The notes under the pieces were generated by a model, which did not search any database, was not told the DNA's origin, and saw only the letters and a program-made list of their open reading frames with translations. Below are positions 34,162-41,946 of a stretch of 64,000 nucleotides of DNA, piece by piece (positions within the stretch are counted from its first letter, which is position 1; each line of letters starts with the position of its first letter). A program made the position numbers and the translations under genes. The stretch spans positions 3,472,001-3,536,000 of the forward strand of contig NZ_CP110629.1 of the NCBI RefSeq assembly GCF_026153455.1. The letters are read 5' to 3'. The stretch is from Marinimicrobium sp. C6131 (GTDB lineage Bacteria > Pseudomonadota > Gammaproteobacteria > Pseudomonadales > Cellvibrionaceae).

Positions 34162-35399
34162 GCCAGACAACGCACGATGTGATCGTGGTGGGCGCGGGGC
34201 AGGTCGGGGCGACCCTGGCTCTGAAACTATCGCCCCTGCTGGCTGCCCGTGGCCTTCGGTTGGCGCTGGTAGAGGCGAGCGACGCCGAGCCCGCCGTATA
34301 CCGGGGGGAACAATTCGATCCACGGGTAGTGGCGTTGACGCCGGCGTCCCGCCGTTGTTACGAGGAACTGGGGCTGTGGCGGCACATTGAGGCCGAGCGC
34401 GCCAGCCCCTACCGGGATATGCTGGTGTGGGATGGCGAGGCCAGTGGACGAATCGGTTTTCACGCGGATGAGCTCAATTGTGATCAACTGGGCCATATTG
34501 TGGAAAACAGCGTTCTGGTCCGGCACCTCCGTCAGGCCTTGACCTATCAGTCCACCGTGGAATGGTTCCGGCCGGTGTCGGTCGTGAGCCTGAGTCACCG
34601 CGATGATGATGTGGTGGCCGTCAGTCTCGACAGTGGTCATACGCTGGTCGCTCCCCTGGTGATTGCCGCCGACGGTGCCCATTCCCGCGTGCGGGAGTTG
34701 GCCGGTTTCAACGTACGGGAGTGGCCCTACGAGCAGAGGGCTATTGTCACCACGGTGCGCACCGAGCGGCCTCATGGCCAGACGGCACGCCAACGCTTTA
34801 TGCGTACCGGGCCGCTCGCGTTTCTGCCCCTGCGCTGCCACTGGGGCGATGCGGAAAAAGGGGCTTCTCCGTGGGATGAGCACTACAGCTCCATCGTCTG
34901 GTCCGCTGACTCGGACCTGGCCGATGAGCTGCTGGCGTTGGATGATGCGGCGTTCTGTACGCGTCTCGGGCGGGACTTTGAGTACACCCTGGGCGCTGTC
35001 ACCAGCACGGATCGTCGTCACGGAATTCCGCTTTATCAGCGCCACGCACGGGATTACATCCGCCCCGGCGTTGCCCTGGTCGGGGATGCGGCCCACAGTA
35101 TTCATCCGCTGGCGGGCCAGGGCGTAAACCTGGGGCTGAAGGATGTGCTGGCGCTGAGTGAAGAAATTGAGCGCGCCCTGAAACGCGGTCTGCCACTGTC
35201 AGAGCCGTCGATCCTGCGCCGTTATCAGCGTCAGCGCCTGGGCGACAACCTGGGCATGATGGCCTCCATGGAAGGTTTCAAACGACTCTTCGGCAGTCGT
35301 TCTCCCGCCTGGATCGCCCTTCGCAATGTCGGGCTCCGTCGGGTGGATAATCTGCCATTGTTAAAAAACACGCTTGCTCAAAAAGCCATGGGAGTATGA
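34158..35399 (+). CDS. ubiI: Ubiquinone ring hydroxylase UbiI/UbiF family
   Basis: 413 residues of the same FAD monooxygenase family as UbiH. It has VIVVGAGQVGATLALKL at the N-terminus, the VIAADGAHSRVRELAG motif in the middle, and ALVGDAAHSIHPLAGQGVNLGLKD for FAD ribityl binding. Position immediately downstream of ubiH corresponds to E. coli ubiI (visC), which adds the C5 hydroxyl in ubiquinone synthesis. UbiF-type activity at C6 cannot be excluded from sequence alone. It starts within the ubiH stop (ATGA overlap). Confidence 0.88.
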   Translation: MSQTTHDVIVVGAGQVGATLALKLSPLLAARGLRLALVEASDAEPAVYRGEQFDPRVVALTPASRRCYEELGLWRHIEAERASPYRDMLVWDGEASGRIGFHADELNCDQLGHIVENSVLVRHLRQALTYQSTVEWFRPVSVVSLSHRDDDVVAVSLDSGHTLVAPLVIAADGAHSRVRELAGFNVREWPYEQRAIVTTVRTERPHGQTARQRFMRTGPLAFLPLRCHWGDAEKGASPWDEHYSSIVWSADSDLADELLALDDAAFCTRLGRDFEYTLGAVTSTDRRHGIPLYQRHARDYIRPGVALVGDAAHSIHPLAGQGVNLGLKDVLALSEEIERALKRGLPLSEPSILRRYQRQRLGDNLGMMASMEGFKRLFGSRSPAWIALRNVGLRRVDNLPLLKNTLAQKAMGV

Positions 35400-35405
35400 G
35401 CTGCT

Positions 35406-36158
35406 ATGAATATCAACCCCCATCTGGAGTTATCCAATCTTCTCAAAGACCTCGGGGTGAAACCCGGGGATACCCTGATGGTGCACGCGTCTTTGCGTTC
35501 ACTGGGTGAAGCCATGCCCGCCGACATTGTATCGGCCGGGCTGCGTCGGGCGCTGGGGCCGGAGGGCACGCTGGCGATGCCGACGCTCAGTTATGAAACG
35601 GTCAACGCCGGGAATCCGCTGTTCGACACCGAGGAGACCCCCTCCTGTGTCGGCAGCCTCAGCGAGGCGTTCCGTCGCCAGCAGGGTGTGGTGCGCAGCC
35701 TCCACCCGACCCACTCGGCGGCGGCGATCGGCCCCAACACTTCGGATTTACTGGTGGGCCATGAAAAGGACCACACTCCCTGCGGCGAGCATTCCCCCTT
35801 TGCCCGTCTGCCGAGGCTGGGTGGCCGGATACTTTTCCTCGGTTGCGATTTTACTGTCAACACCATGATGCATGCCGTGGAAGAACAGGTGATGCCGCCT
35901 TACCTGCTGGAAGATGAGCCGGTGGACTTTATCCTGACCGATGCCCGGGGCCGTCAGATCACCAACGCGGTTCGCTGCCACAGCTTCAAAGGTTATGTGC
36001 AACGCTACGATCGCCTTGAGGCGCTGCTGCCCGAGGGTGCCATCAAGCGCGGTCAGTTGCTGGCCGCCGACTGCATGCTGGTGGATGCCCAGGCGGCCTG
36101 GGATGCGGCGCTTGAGGCCATCAAGAAAGATCCTCTGTACTTCGTGGACAAGGAGTGA
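35406..36158 (+). CDS. AAC(3)-fold N-acetyltransferase (Antibiotic_NAT family)
   Basis: 250 residues of the Antibiotic_NAT family: GVKPGDTLMVHASLRSLGEAMPADIV at the N-terminus, LAMPTLSYE, the RSLHPTHSAAAIG motif and GGRILFLGCDFTVNTMMHAVEE. It is related to aminoglycoside 3-N-acetyltransferases and to sugar-amine acetyltransferases of the YokD/FrbF type. With house-keeping neighbours and no mobile DNA, a metabolic or envelope-sugar substrate is more likely than drug resistance. It begins 6 bases after ubiI and ends overlapping the ribosome site of the next gene, so it may be part of the same transcript. Confidence 0.82.
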   Translation: MNINPHLELSNLLKDLGVKPGDTLMVHASLRSLGEAMPADIVSAGLRRALGPEGTLAMPTLSYETVNAGNPLFDTEETPSCVGSLSEAFRRQQGVVRSLHPTHSAAAIGPNTSDLLVGHEKDHTPCGEHSPFARLPRLGGRILFLGCDFTVNTMMHAVEEQVMPPYLLEDEPVDFILTDARGRQITNAVRCHSFKGYVQRYDRLEALLPEGAIKRGQLLAADCMLVDAQAAWDAALEAIKKDPLYFVDKE

Positions 36159-36166
36159 CGCCCGAT

Positions 36167-36496
36167 ATGCCGTTTCTCACCCCTGAGCGCAAGCATCGGC
36201 TGGACGCCGCGCTCAACGGTCTGCTGATCCTGTGCCTGTTGGCGGCCGGAGCGGTGTTTCTGGGCTACTCGACGGGCTACGGAATGCTGCTGGCCCCGGT
36301 GGGCTGGGCGATAGCACTGGGCATTTTCCGGCGCTGGCGTTGGGCCTATTTCGCCAGCGCGGTCTGGGCGCTGGCCTGCTACCAACTGGCCAAGGAAGGG
36401 CTGGAGTTCGAAGTACTGAAGCGCGTTGTGATGATATTCAGCATCCCTCTGGTGGTGCTCTCCATCTACCTGCACGAAGTACTCGCCCGTCGGTAG
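36167..36496 (+). CDS. Small integral membrane protein, function unknown
   Basis: The ATG at 36167 is preferred (109 residues): AAGGAG at 36150-36155 lies 11 bases upstream, while the in-frame GTG at 36155 overlaps it. Three or four hydrophobic helices are visible (AALNGLLILCLLAAGAVFLG, GYGMLLAPVGWAIALGI, AYFASAVWALACYQLA, RVVMIFSIPLVVLSIYL). Both ends are basic and the C-terminus is LHEVLARR. No family is recognised. It follows the acetyltransferase gene directly and is probably co-transcribed with it. Confidence 0.7.
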   Translation: MPFLTPERKHRLDAALNGLLILCLLAAGAVFLGYSTGYGMLLAPVGWAIALGIFRRWRWAYFASAVWALACYQLAKEGLEFEVLKRVVMIFSIPLVVLSIYLHEVLARR

Positions 36497-36497
36497 C

Positions 36498-36542
36498 GCA
36501 CCCATGTGGTGCCTCACACCTTTTTCGGCACCCCATGGGTGC
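36498..36542 (+). terminator. Inverted repeat after the small membrane gene
   Basis: GCACCCATGTGGTGCC (36498-36513) and GGCACCCCATGGGTGC (36527-36542) pair over 16 bases with one mismatch. They begin directly after the stop codon at 36494-36496. There is a T5 in the loop but no T-run after the stem, so it may act as a Rho-dependent boundary or an RNA-stabilising hairpin. Confidence 0.5.
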
Positions 36543-36828
36543 CGTGCGTTGTCGCTTCGGAACCCGCTCAAAGTTTCATCAAATTATGCTTGAACTGCCC
36601 GGGGCGAAGTGCTTTAATTTTTTTTGCTAGAGATTGTGAACGGCCAAAGGCTAGGCTCCCGCGAGGCACCCTCCAGTAACTTTGTTCGACCCTTCCCTTA
36701 GCACAACCCTTGAGGGTTGTTTCATCCCGGCTTTTGCGTTGGTCGCCGATGCGTTGACCAAGGTCGGTTCATGTCAGGCGGGTTTTTCGGTGTTTCGAAC
36801 CTGCGTTAGTTTGCAAGACGAGGAAAGT
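36543..36828 (+). promoter_or_regulatory. Long 5' leader of the cold-shock gene
   Basis: About 285 bases without a supported gene precede the csp start. A CAACCC-TTGA-GGGTTG hairpin with a following TTT lies at 36704-36722. Another T-rich stretch (ATTTTTTTTGC) is near 36618-36628. Long structured leaders are usual for cspA-type genes, where temperature refolds the mRNA. No promoter is clear enough to place. Confidence 0.45.
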
Positions 36829-37041
36829 ATGTCAGATCAACTGGTATCTGGTGTTGTTAAGTGGTTCAACGACGATAAAGGCTATGGCTTTATCGAGCGT
36901 GAAGGCGGCTCGGATGTGTTTGTTCACTTTCGTGCCATCAATGGGTCAGGTCGTCGCACTCTGAAAGAAGGTCAGAGTGTCACTTTTGAAGTGACCCAGG
37001 GTCAGAAAGGGCCTCAGGCGGAAAACGTCACGCCGCTGTAA
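36829..37041 (+). CDS. Cold-shock domain protein (CspA family)
   Basis: 70 residues from the ATG at 36829, with GAGGAAAG four bases upstream; the longer reading from 36682 lies in the leader. The single OB-fold domain has both RNA-binding motifs, KGYGFIERE (RNP1-like) and DVFVHFRAI (RNP2-like). It binds single-stranded RNA as a chaperone that melts secondary structure. It differs from a plain CspA in the loop NGSGRRTLKEGQ. The long leader suggests post-transcriptional temperature control. Numbering within the csp family cannot be assigned. Confidence 0.95.
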   Translation: MSDQLVSGVVKWFNDDKGYGFIEREGGSDVFVHFRAINGSGRRTLKEGQSVTFEVTQGQKGPQAENVTPL

Positions 37042-37247
37042 TCTGACCGAAAGCAATCACTTGCGCGGCCGCCGGTTCCGGCGGCCCGTATCGAACCAGG
37101 GCCCTCGCGGCACTGGTTCAACGCCCCCGCTGCTTTTCGCTTGCGTTAAGCCACAGAGTTTTATGTGCTGAAAAATTTCTTTCCTTCAGGGTGGCTCCGC
37201 TTGCCACCAGACGGTATGCTTCGGGTTTATCCGGGGATCCTGGTTTC

Positions 37248-37565
37248 ATGTTCGATTTGAAAGCGTTGGTCTGGCTGACGGTTCTGGGCCTGTTTATTTA
37301 TTACTGCTGGCGTGCCTTTCAGGCGAAAGACCGGGCGTTTGTCGCGGCGCGCCGCCACTGTGAGCAGATGCAGGTACAGATGCTGGATCAGAGCGTGTAC
37401 CTGCGCAGACTCTGGATCAAACGGGACGCCCGGGGCCGCCCCGGTTTGTGGCGCGCGTTTTATTTCGAGTTTACCGTCACCGGCGGTGACCGTTATTTTG
37501 GACGGGTGTTAATGCTCGGTCGACACATTCAGCGCGTTGAGCTTGACCCCCACCGGCTGCACTGA
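37248..37565 (+). CDS. DUF3301 membrane-anchored protein
   Basis: 105 residues from the ATG at 37248 (MFDLKALVWLTVLGLFIYYCW); the reading from 37191 has an unlikely N-terminus. One N-terminal hydrophobic helix precedes a soluble domain with RRHCEQMQVQMLDQSVYLRRLWI and GLWRAFYFEFTVTGGDRYFGRVLMLGR, the DUF3301 signature. The function is not known. It ends 37 bases before the NUDIX start, and in Pseudomonas relatives the DUF3301 gene is also a small stand-alone gene. Confidence 0.85.
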   Translation: MFDLKALVWLTVLGLFIYYCWRAFQAKDRAFVAARRHCEQMQVQMLDQSVYLRRLWIKRDARGRPGLWRAFYFEFTVTGGDRYFGRVLMLGRHIQRVELDPHRLH

Positions 37566-37602
37566 CGCGCTGAGCGTCCCCCCGATGACTGAAGGTGAGA
37601 AT

Positions 37603-38145
37603 GTGACTGATACGATTGGCGGCTGGCAGCGCAAGTCGACGCGCTGTGTGTACGAAAACCCCTGGATCAGGGTGTCCCATGAAGAGGTGATAACGCCTGC
37701 GGGAACGGATGGCATTTATGGCGTGGTGCATTTTAAAAATACCGCGGTCGGTGTGGTCCCCATTGATGAAGCGGGGAATACCTGGCTGGTTCGTCAGACC
37801 CGTTACACCATGGGTGAATACACGTGGGAAATTCCGGAGGGCGGTTGTCCCCGTGCTGAAGACCCCTTGAGTGCTGCCAAGCGTGAGTTGCAGGAAGAGG
37901 TGGGGCTTAGCGCACAGCATTGGGAAAAACTGCAAGAGCTGCAGCTTTCGAATTCGGTGACCGATGAAACGGCCATTATTTACGTTGCCCGGGACCTGCA
38001 AAACGTCGAGCAGAGTCTGGATGACAGCGAAGATATTGAAGTGAAAAAATTGCCGCTGACCGAAGCCATCGCCATGGTGGATCGCGGCGAAATCACCGAT
38101 GCGATATCGGTCGCTGCGTTATTGCGTTTGGCACTTAGCGTTTGA
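37603..38145 (+). CDS. NUDIX hydrolase (ADP-sugar pyrophosphatase-like)
   Basis: The GTG at 37603 has AAGGTGAG about 7 bases upstream, giving 180 residues; the ATG at 37585 is a possible alternative. The complete Nudix box is GGCPRAE...AAKRELQEEVGL (G-x5-E-x7-REL-x-EE-x-GL). Flanking motifs (VYENPWIRVSHEEV, YGVVHFKNTAVGVVPID) resemble ADP-ribose/ADP-sugar pyrophosphatases. It hydrolyses a nucleoside diphosphate linked to another group; the substrate is not fixed by sequence. It directly precedes structured repeat C, whose conserved 5' end starts two bases after its stop. Confidence 0.9.
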   Translation: MTDTIGGWQRKSTRCVYENPWIRVSHEEVITPAGTDGIYGVVHFKNTAVGVVPIDEAGNTWLVRQTRYTMGEYTWEIPEGGCPRAEDPLSAAKRELQEEVGLSAQHWEKLQELQLSNSVTDETAIIYVARDLQNVEQSLDDSEDIEVKKLPLTEAIAMVDRGEITDAISVAALLRLALSV

Positions 38146-38146
38146 G

Positions 38147-38278
38147 TGTGCATCACGTCCGGGCCGGGAAGGGGTAGCCCTTTCAAGACACGCCGTTAAT
38201 ACATCCATGTAGGCTCGACGCGCGGAATCCCTCCGCTTACGGTCTTGAAAGGGCTACCCCTCCCCGTCCCTCAGTGCC
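38147..38278 (+). repeat. Structured repeat, copy C
   Basis: The unit starts with TGTGCATCACGTCC right after the NUDIX stop. Arms 38161-38189 and 38242-38270 are complementary over 29 bases with two mismatches. The loop carries ACGCCGTTAA, CATCCATGTAGGCTCG and an inner hairpin GCGGA-ATCCC-TCCGC, then TTACG. TCAGTGCC (38271-38278) closes it. The arm sequence differs from all other copies. Confidence 0.87.
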
Positions 38279-38320
38279 AACGTAACGTTCCGGGAAATAG
38301 CACGTTTCGAACTGCACTTT

Positions 38321-38416
38321 GGGTTACGGCGGATGCGGCCGCTGGCCTTATCCGCCCTACACGACCTGCCGTGCTATGCGTAGGGCGGATAAGCAAAGCG
38401 CATCCGCCGTAACCCA
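38321..38416. repeat. REPIN (two inverted REP elements)
   Basis: GGGTTACGGCGGATGCGG...TTATCCGCCCTAC (38321-38360) faces GTAGGGCGGATAAG...GCATCCGCCGTAACCC (38380-38415), separated by about 20 bases. The outer arms GGGTTACGGCGGATGCG match perfectly. It separates the NUDIX gene and repeat C from the convergent sugar porter. Confidence 0.85.
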
Positions 38417-38422
38417 AGGTAA

Positions 38423-39844
38423 TTACCCCTCCATCTCCTCCAATTCCTTCCCTTTGGTCTCATGCACCATCATCAGCACAAACACCACGGAGAGCGCGGC
38501 GAAGAAGGTGTAGATGCCGTAAGCGGCGGATAAACCAATGCCCGCCAGGAGAATCGGGAAGCTCCAGGTGACCAGAAAGTTGGCCAGCCACTGGGCCAGA
38601 CCGGCGACGGCCAGGCCGGAACCGCGAATCTGGTTGGGAAACATCTCCCCGAGCATGATCCACATCACCGGGCCCCAGGACAGATTGAACAGAAATACGT
38701 AGGCATTCGCCGCGATCAGGGCCAGCAGACCGGCATCGTCGGACAGGTTCAGGTTGCCCGTTTCCAGGTCCACCGGTGCGCCCGCAAAGGCGTAGGCGAC
38801 CAGGCCCAGCGTGATGGCCATACCTGCAGAGCCAAACCACAGCAGAGGCTTACGACCGATCTTGTCGACAAAGAAGAAAGTGATCAGACAGGCCGCGATG
38901 CTGATACTGCCTGAAATGACATTGATGGCCAGCGCGTCGTTTTCGGAGAAGCCCGCCGCCTGCCAAAGTACCGCCCCGTAGTAAAACACCACGTTAATGC
39001 CTACGAATTGCTGAAGTACGGCCAGGCCAATACCGATCCAGACAATGGTGCGCAGTTTTCCGGTCTGTTTGTTGATCAGATCCGACAGGCGCGGGCGATG
39101 GTGGTCCTTGGCAAGAGAGGTATTGATCTCTTCGACTTTGGTCTCAGCGGTGCTGCGTCCGTAGAGTCGGGCCAGTACACCGCCGGCTTTTTCCATCTTC
39201 CCGGAGGCCACCAGATAGCGGGGGCTTTCCGGAATGGCCAGCAGGGCGAAGAAAAAGATGAACGCCGGGATCAGCTCCATCCAGAACATCCACCGCCAGG
39301 TTTCAAAACCCAGCCAGAATTCCTTTGTTGAGCCACCGGCGAACTTGGCCAGCAGGTAGTTGCTGAAGAATGCCATGGTCAAACCGGTGATGATGGCAAT
39401 TTGCTGCACTGATGTGAGCATGCCGCGGTAGCGGGCCGGGGCCACCTCACTGATATAGGCCGGTGCCATGACGCTGGCGGCACCGACGGCCAGGCCACCG
39501 AGAATCCGGTAGAAGACAAATTCTATGGTGCCGCCGGCCACGCCGGAGCCCCAGGCGGAGACGATGAAAAACACCGACGCGACAATCAGCAGGGAGCGGC
39601 GACCGTACTTGTCCGCGAGACGGCCGGCAAAGAAGGCGCCGACGGCACAGCCGAGCAACATGGACGACACACTCAGGCCGGTGCCGGCGCTGTCGGAGTT
39701 GAAGGCGGTCTGCAGGCCTTCAACCGTGCCGTTGATGACGCCGCTGTCAAAGCCGAACAGAAAGCCGCCAATGGTGGCGACACAGCTGATCAGCACAATA
39801 AACAGAGTACTTCCCTGTTCAGGGTGAGTTGCATTTGTAGTCAT
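38423..39844 (-). CDS. MFS sugar:proton symporter, XylE-like
   Basis: 473 residues and about twelve hydrophobic helices. Sugar-porter motifs are all present: GRLADKYGRRSLL after helix 2, RILGGLAVGAASVMAPAYISEVAPARYRG, PESPRYL before the central loop, VDKIGRKPLL, and HETKGKELEEME at the end. The QQFVGINVVFYYG motif is close to XylE/GalP. It is the last gene of a same-strand xylose cluster, so D-xylose (or another pentose released by the GH43 enzyme) is the likely substrate. A 15-bp hairpin separates it from the GH43 gene. Confidence 0.93.
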   Translation of the reverse strand: MTTNATHPEQGSTLFIVLISCVATIGGFLFGFDSGVINGTVEGLQTAFNSDSAGTGLSVSSMLLGCAVGAFFAGRLADKYGRRSLLIVASVFFIVSAWGSGVAGGTIEFVFYRILGGLAVGAASVMAPAYISEVAPARYRGMLTSVQQIAIITGLTMAFFSNYLLAKFAGGSTKEFWLGFETWRWMFWMELIPAFIFFFALLAIPESPRYLVASGKMEKAGGVLARLYGRSTAETKVEEINTSLAKDHHRPRLSDLINKQTGKLRTIVWIGIGLAVLQQFVGINVVFYYGAVLWQAAGFSENDALAINVISGSISIAACLITFFFVDKIGRKPLLWFGSAGMAITLGLVAYAFAGAPVDLETGNLNLSDDAGLLALIAANAYVFLFNLSWGPVMWIMLGEMFPNQIRGSGLAVAGLAQWLANFLVTWSFPILLAGIGLSAAYGIYTFFAALSVVFVLMMVHETKGKELEEMEG

Positions 39845-39932
39845 GGAGTGAATACCTATGGTTTTATCGGATTCCAGAAATTGCCAGACCGTGGTTGTTA
39901 TCGTTGAACTGGTTGTTGCCCCATGTTGACCC

Positions 39933-39971
39933 GGGGCTGATCGGGGGGCGCGTGGTCCCCCGATCAGCCCC
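39933..39971 (-). terminator. 15-bp perfect hairpin between GH43 and sugar porter
   Basis: Arms 39933-39947 (GGGGCTGATCGGGGG) and 39957-39971 (CCCCCGATCAGCCCC) are perfectly complementary with a 9-base loop. No T-run follows in either direction. It may reduce read-through or protect the 3' end of the GH43 message, setting different levels for the two genes. Confidence 0.6.
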
Positions 39972-40024
39972 TGTGCGCCCGGCCATTATTGTCTGTCTGT
40001 GGAGCCGGGCGCGGGTGTAGCTTA

Positions 40025-41668
40025 TCAGGGCAGAGCGCGATACACCATGTTGCTGAAGCGCACTTTGCCCTCTCCGGAGGCGTAGATCGCCGGGCGCAGA
40101 CTCATAAACCCGTACGCCACATTGTGATGGTAACCGGAGACTTCCATCTGGGTCGGATATTTGATCCAGGTTTCGCCGCCATCGGTGCTGGTATGGATGG
40201 TGAGAATGTGCCGGTCATTGGTGATCCGCATCCGCAGTTGGGTATCCATGCCTTCGGGCTTGGGCGCGGTACGCTGGTCCATACCGTAGCGGTGCAGGAC
40301 GAAATGCGCCTTGTTGACGCCCACACCGGCGTAGAGCCTGTCATTGTAGAACACCATGGCTCCGGCCTGTGCGCCCTCATCAAAATCGATGTCGACTTCA
40401 AACTGGTAAGAGTGATCGCCGGCAATGAAGGTCAGAGGCGAGCTGTTGCTGGGTGAGTCGCCCTTGGCCTCCAGCTCCAGAACGCCAGCGTCGTGGTCGT
40501 AGTGCACCCGTTCGTTTTCGGAAATATCCCCTCGGAAAAAACTGTACTGGATACCGAACTTGTTGGTGGTGAAATCATCCGAGAGAGGGATACCATGCTT
40601 GATGGCGGTGCCGCCTTCGGGCTTGGGGATGGGCTGGCTCATATCGTAGCCTCTGGTGACCAGCCAGCCATCGTCGGTCCACTCCACGGGTTCCATCAGA
40701 GTCTGACGACCCAGAGTGTAATAGCCGTTTTCATAGCCGTGGTACATCATGTACCAGTCGCCGTCGGTGGGGCCCTCCACCAGGGTGGCGTGACCGCGCG
40801 ACCACCATTTTTCCGCAGCGCTCTCGGTGCGCACAATCGGGTTGTGGGGAGAGTCTTCCCAGGGACCATGGATGGACTTCGAGCGGGCGTGAATCACCAT
40901 GTGGCCGGTGGGCGGACCGGCGGTGCCGCCGACGGCGGTGATCATATGGTAGTAGCCGCCGTGCTGCATGATCTTGGGGCCTTCCTGGCAGTCGCACTCC
41001 ACATCCCAGTGCTCCGGGTAGTCCCAGGCGTCATAGACGTGTTCCATGTCGCCGGTGATGCTCAGGCCATCATCCGACAGCGGCACACGATATCCGGCGG
41101 ACAGGAACAGGTAGCGTTTGCCGTCTTCGCCCACGGCGTGACCCGGGTCGATCAGATCGTTATCCAGCGCGATCGGATCGGACCAGGGGCCTTCGATATT
41201 GTCCGCATAGACCACGTAGATATTGTTGTTGCCCGGGAACTTGGCCGGAATGTACAGGTAGTAGCGTCCGTCGTGCTTGGTCAGCTCCGGCGCCCAGATG
41301 CTGCCGACGTATTCGGTCAGGGCGGGGCCGACGGGTTCCCAGTTCACCAGATCTTTGGAGTGCCAGATCGTCAGGGCCGGGTAGGCCTCAAACGAGGAAA
41401 AGGTCATGTAGTAGTCGTCGCCGTCTTTGAGAATACTCGGGTCGGGGCGATCGCCGGACATGATGGGGTTCAGATAAGTGCCATCACCGAGATCCGCCTG
41501 ACGTTGACCTTCGTGGGTGGTCTCCCACTGTTGACAGTGTTTGACGTAGGGGTTGCCGAGGTAAGGGCTACAGTCTTCGGCGTCGGTTTGGGTTTGATGA
41601 GGGTTGTTGGCCGATGTGCAGGCGCCCAATAGCAGCGCTGCCCCGGCAAGGGATAGCCATGTTTTCAT
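40025..41668 (-). CDS. GH43 family xylosidase/arabinofuranosidase lipoprotein
   Basis: 547 residues with a lipoprotein signal ending at Cys17 (LLLGAC). The five-bladed propeller of GH43 starts near YLNPIMSGDRPDPSILKDGDDYYMTFSS, whose Asp in RPDPS is the likely catalytic base. DLIDPGHAV holds the pKa-modulating Asp and CDCQEGPKIMQHGG the likely acid Glu. The last ~190 residues (FTTNKFGIQYSFFRGDISENE...) form a beta-sandwich, concanavalin-like domain as in GH43 xylosidases. It probably trims xylo-oligosaccharides at the cell surface or periplasm to xylose for XylA/XylB. A 278-base gap with repeat D separates it from xylA. Confidence 0.92.
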   Translation of the reverse strand: MKTWLSLAGAALLLGACTSANNPHQTQTDAEDCSPYLGNPYVKHCQQWETTHEGQRQADLGDGTYLNPIMSGDRPDPSILKDGDDYYMTFSSFEAYPALTIWHSKDLVNWEPVGPALTEYVGSIWAPELTKHDGRYYLYIPAKFPGNNNIYVVYADNIEGPWSDPIALDNDLIDPGHAVGEDGKRYLFLSAGYRVPLSDDGLSITGDMEHVYDAWDYPEHWDVECDCQEGPKIMQHGGYYHMITAVGGTAGPPTGHMVIHARSKSIHGPWEDSPHNPIVRTESAAEKWWSRGHATLVEGPTDGDWYMMYHGYENGYYTLGRQTLMEPVEWTDDGWLVTRGYDMSQPIPKPEGGTAIKHGIPLSDDFTTNKFGIQYSFFRGDISENERVHYDHDAGVLELEAKGDSPSNSSPLTFIAGDHSYQFEVDIDFDEGAQAGAMVFYNDRLYAGVGVNKAHFVLHRYGMDQRTAPKPEGMDTQLRMRITNDRHILTIHTSTDGGETWIKYPTQMEVSGYHHNVAYGFMSLRPAIYASGEGKVRFSNMVYRALP

Positions 41669-41689
41669 TGTTTTTCTCTCTCATGTTTT

Positions 41690-41699
41690 TGGTTAACCA
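41690..41699. promoter_or_regulatory. Candidate operator TGGTTAACCA upstream of GH43
   Basis: A perfect 10-bp palindrome 22 bases upstream of the GH43 start codon. It shares the pattern TRGTTRACYA with the palindrome upstream of xylB (44905-44914). Both could be sites for the LacI-family regulator of the cluster. The match is short. Confidence 0.35.
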
Positions 41700-41794
41700 G
41701 TGTCTGGTTTTATCGTTGTATATAGTGGTGTTGCTTTTCGTGCGTGTCTTTTTTGGGTGTCGGTTCTCCATCAAGTTGGGTTGAAGGTCTGAAA

Positions 41795-41902
41795 CCGGAG
41801 CGAGGGGGCGGCATTGTCTGAAAACACATGAATACGTCCCTGTAGCTCGCTCGCTTCTTCCCTGAAGCGAGCGTTTCAGAAAATGCCGCCCCCTCGCTCT
41901 GG
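41795..41902 (+). repeat. Structured repeat, copy D (divergent)
   Basis: Arms 41795-41823 and 41874-41902 pair over 29 bases with two mismatches. The loop has the AATACGTCCCTGTAGCTCG box (one base shorter and one changed against copy B) and an inner hairpin CGCTCGCTTC-TTCCCT-GAAGCGAGCG. The ACGCCGTAAA box has decayed to ACACATGAA. It lies between xylA and GH43 and could act as the boundary between them. Confidence 0.78.
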
Positions 41903-41946
41903 CTGCCTATCGCAAGCCTATGGTGGGGCAGCGATAGGGGTTCTGC

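Noticed and set aside
35406..36158. Aminoglycoside resistance gene
   Set aside because: The AAC(3) fold also includes metabolic acetyltransferases. Neighbours are core genes and no mobile element is present.
26083..41902. Structured repeats as integron attC sites
   Set aside because: The conserved boxes are in the loop rather than at the ends, no GTTRRRY/RYYYAAC core sites were found, and there is no integrase or cassette array.
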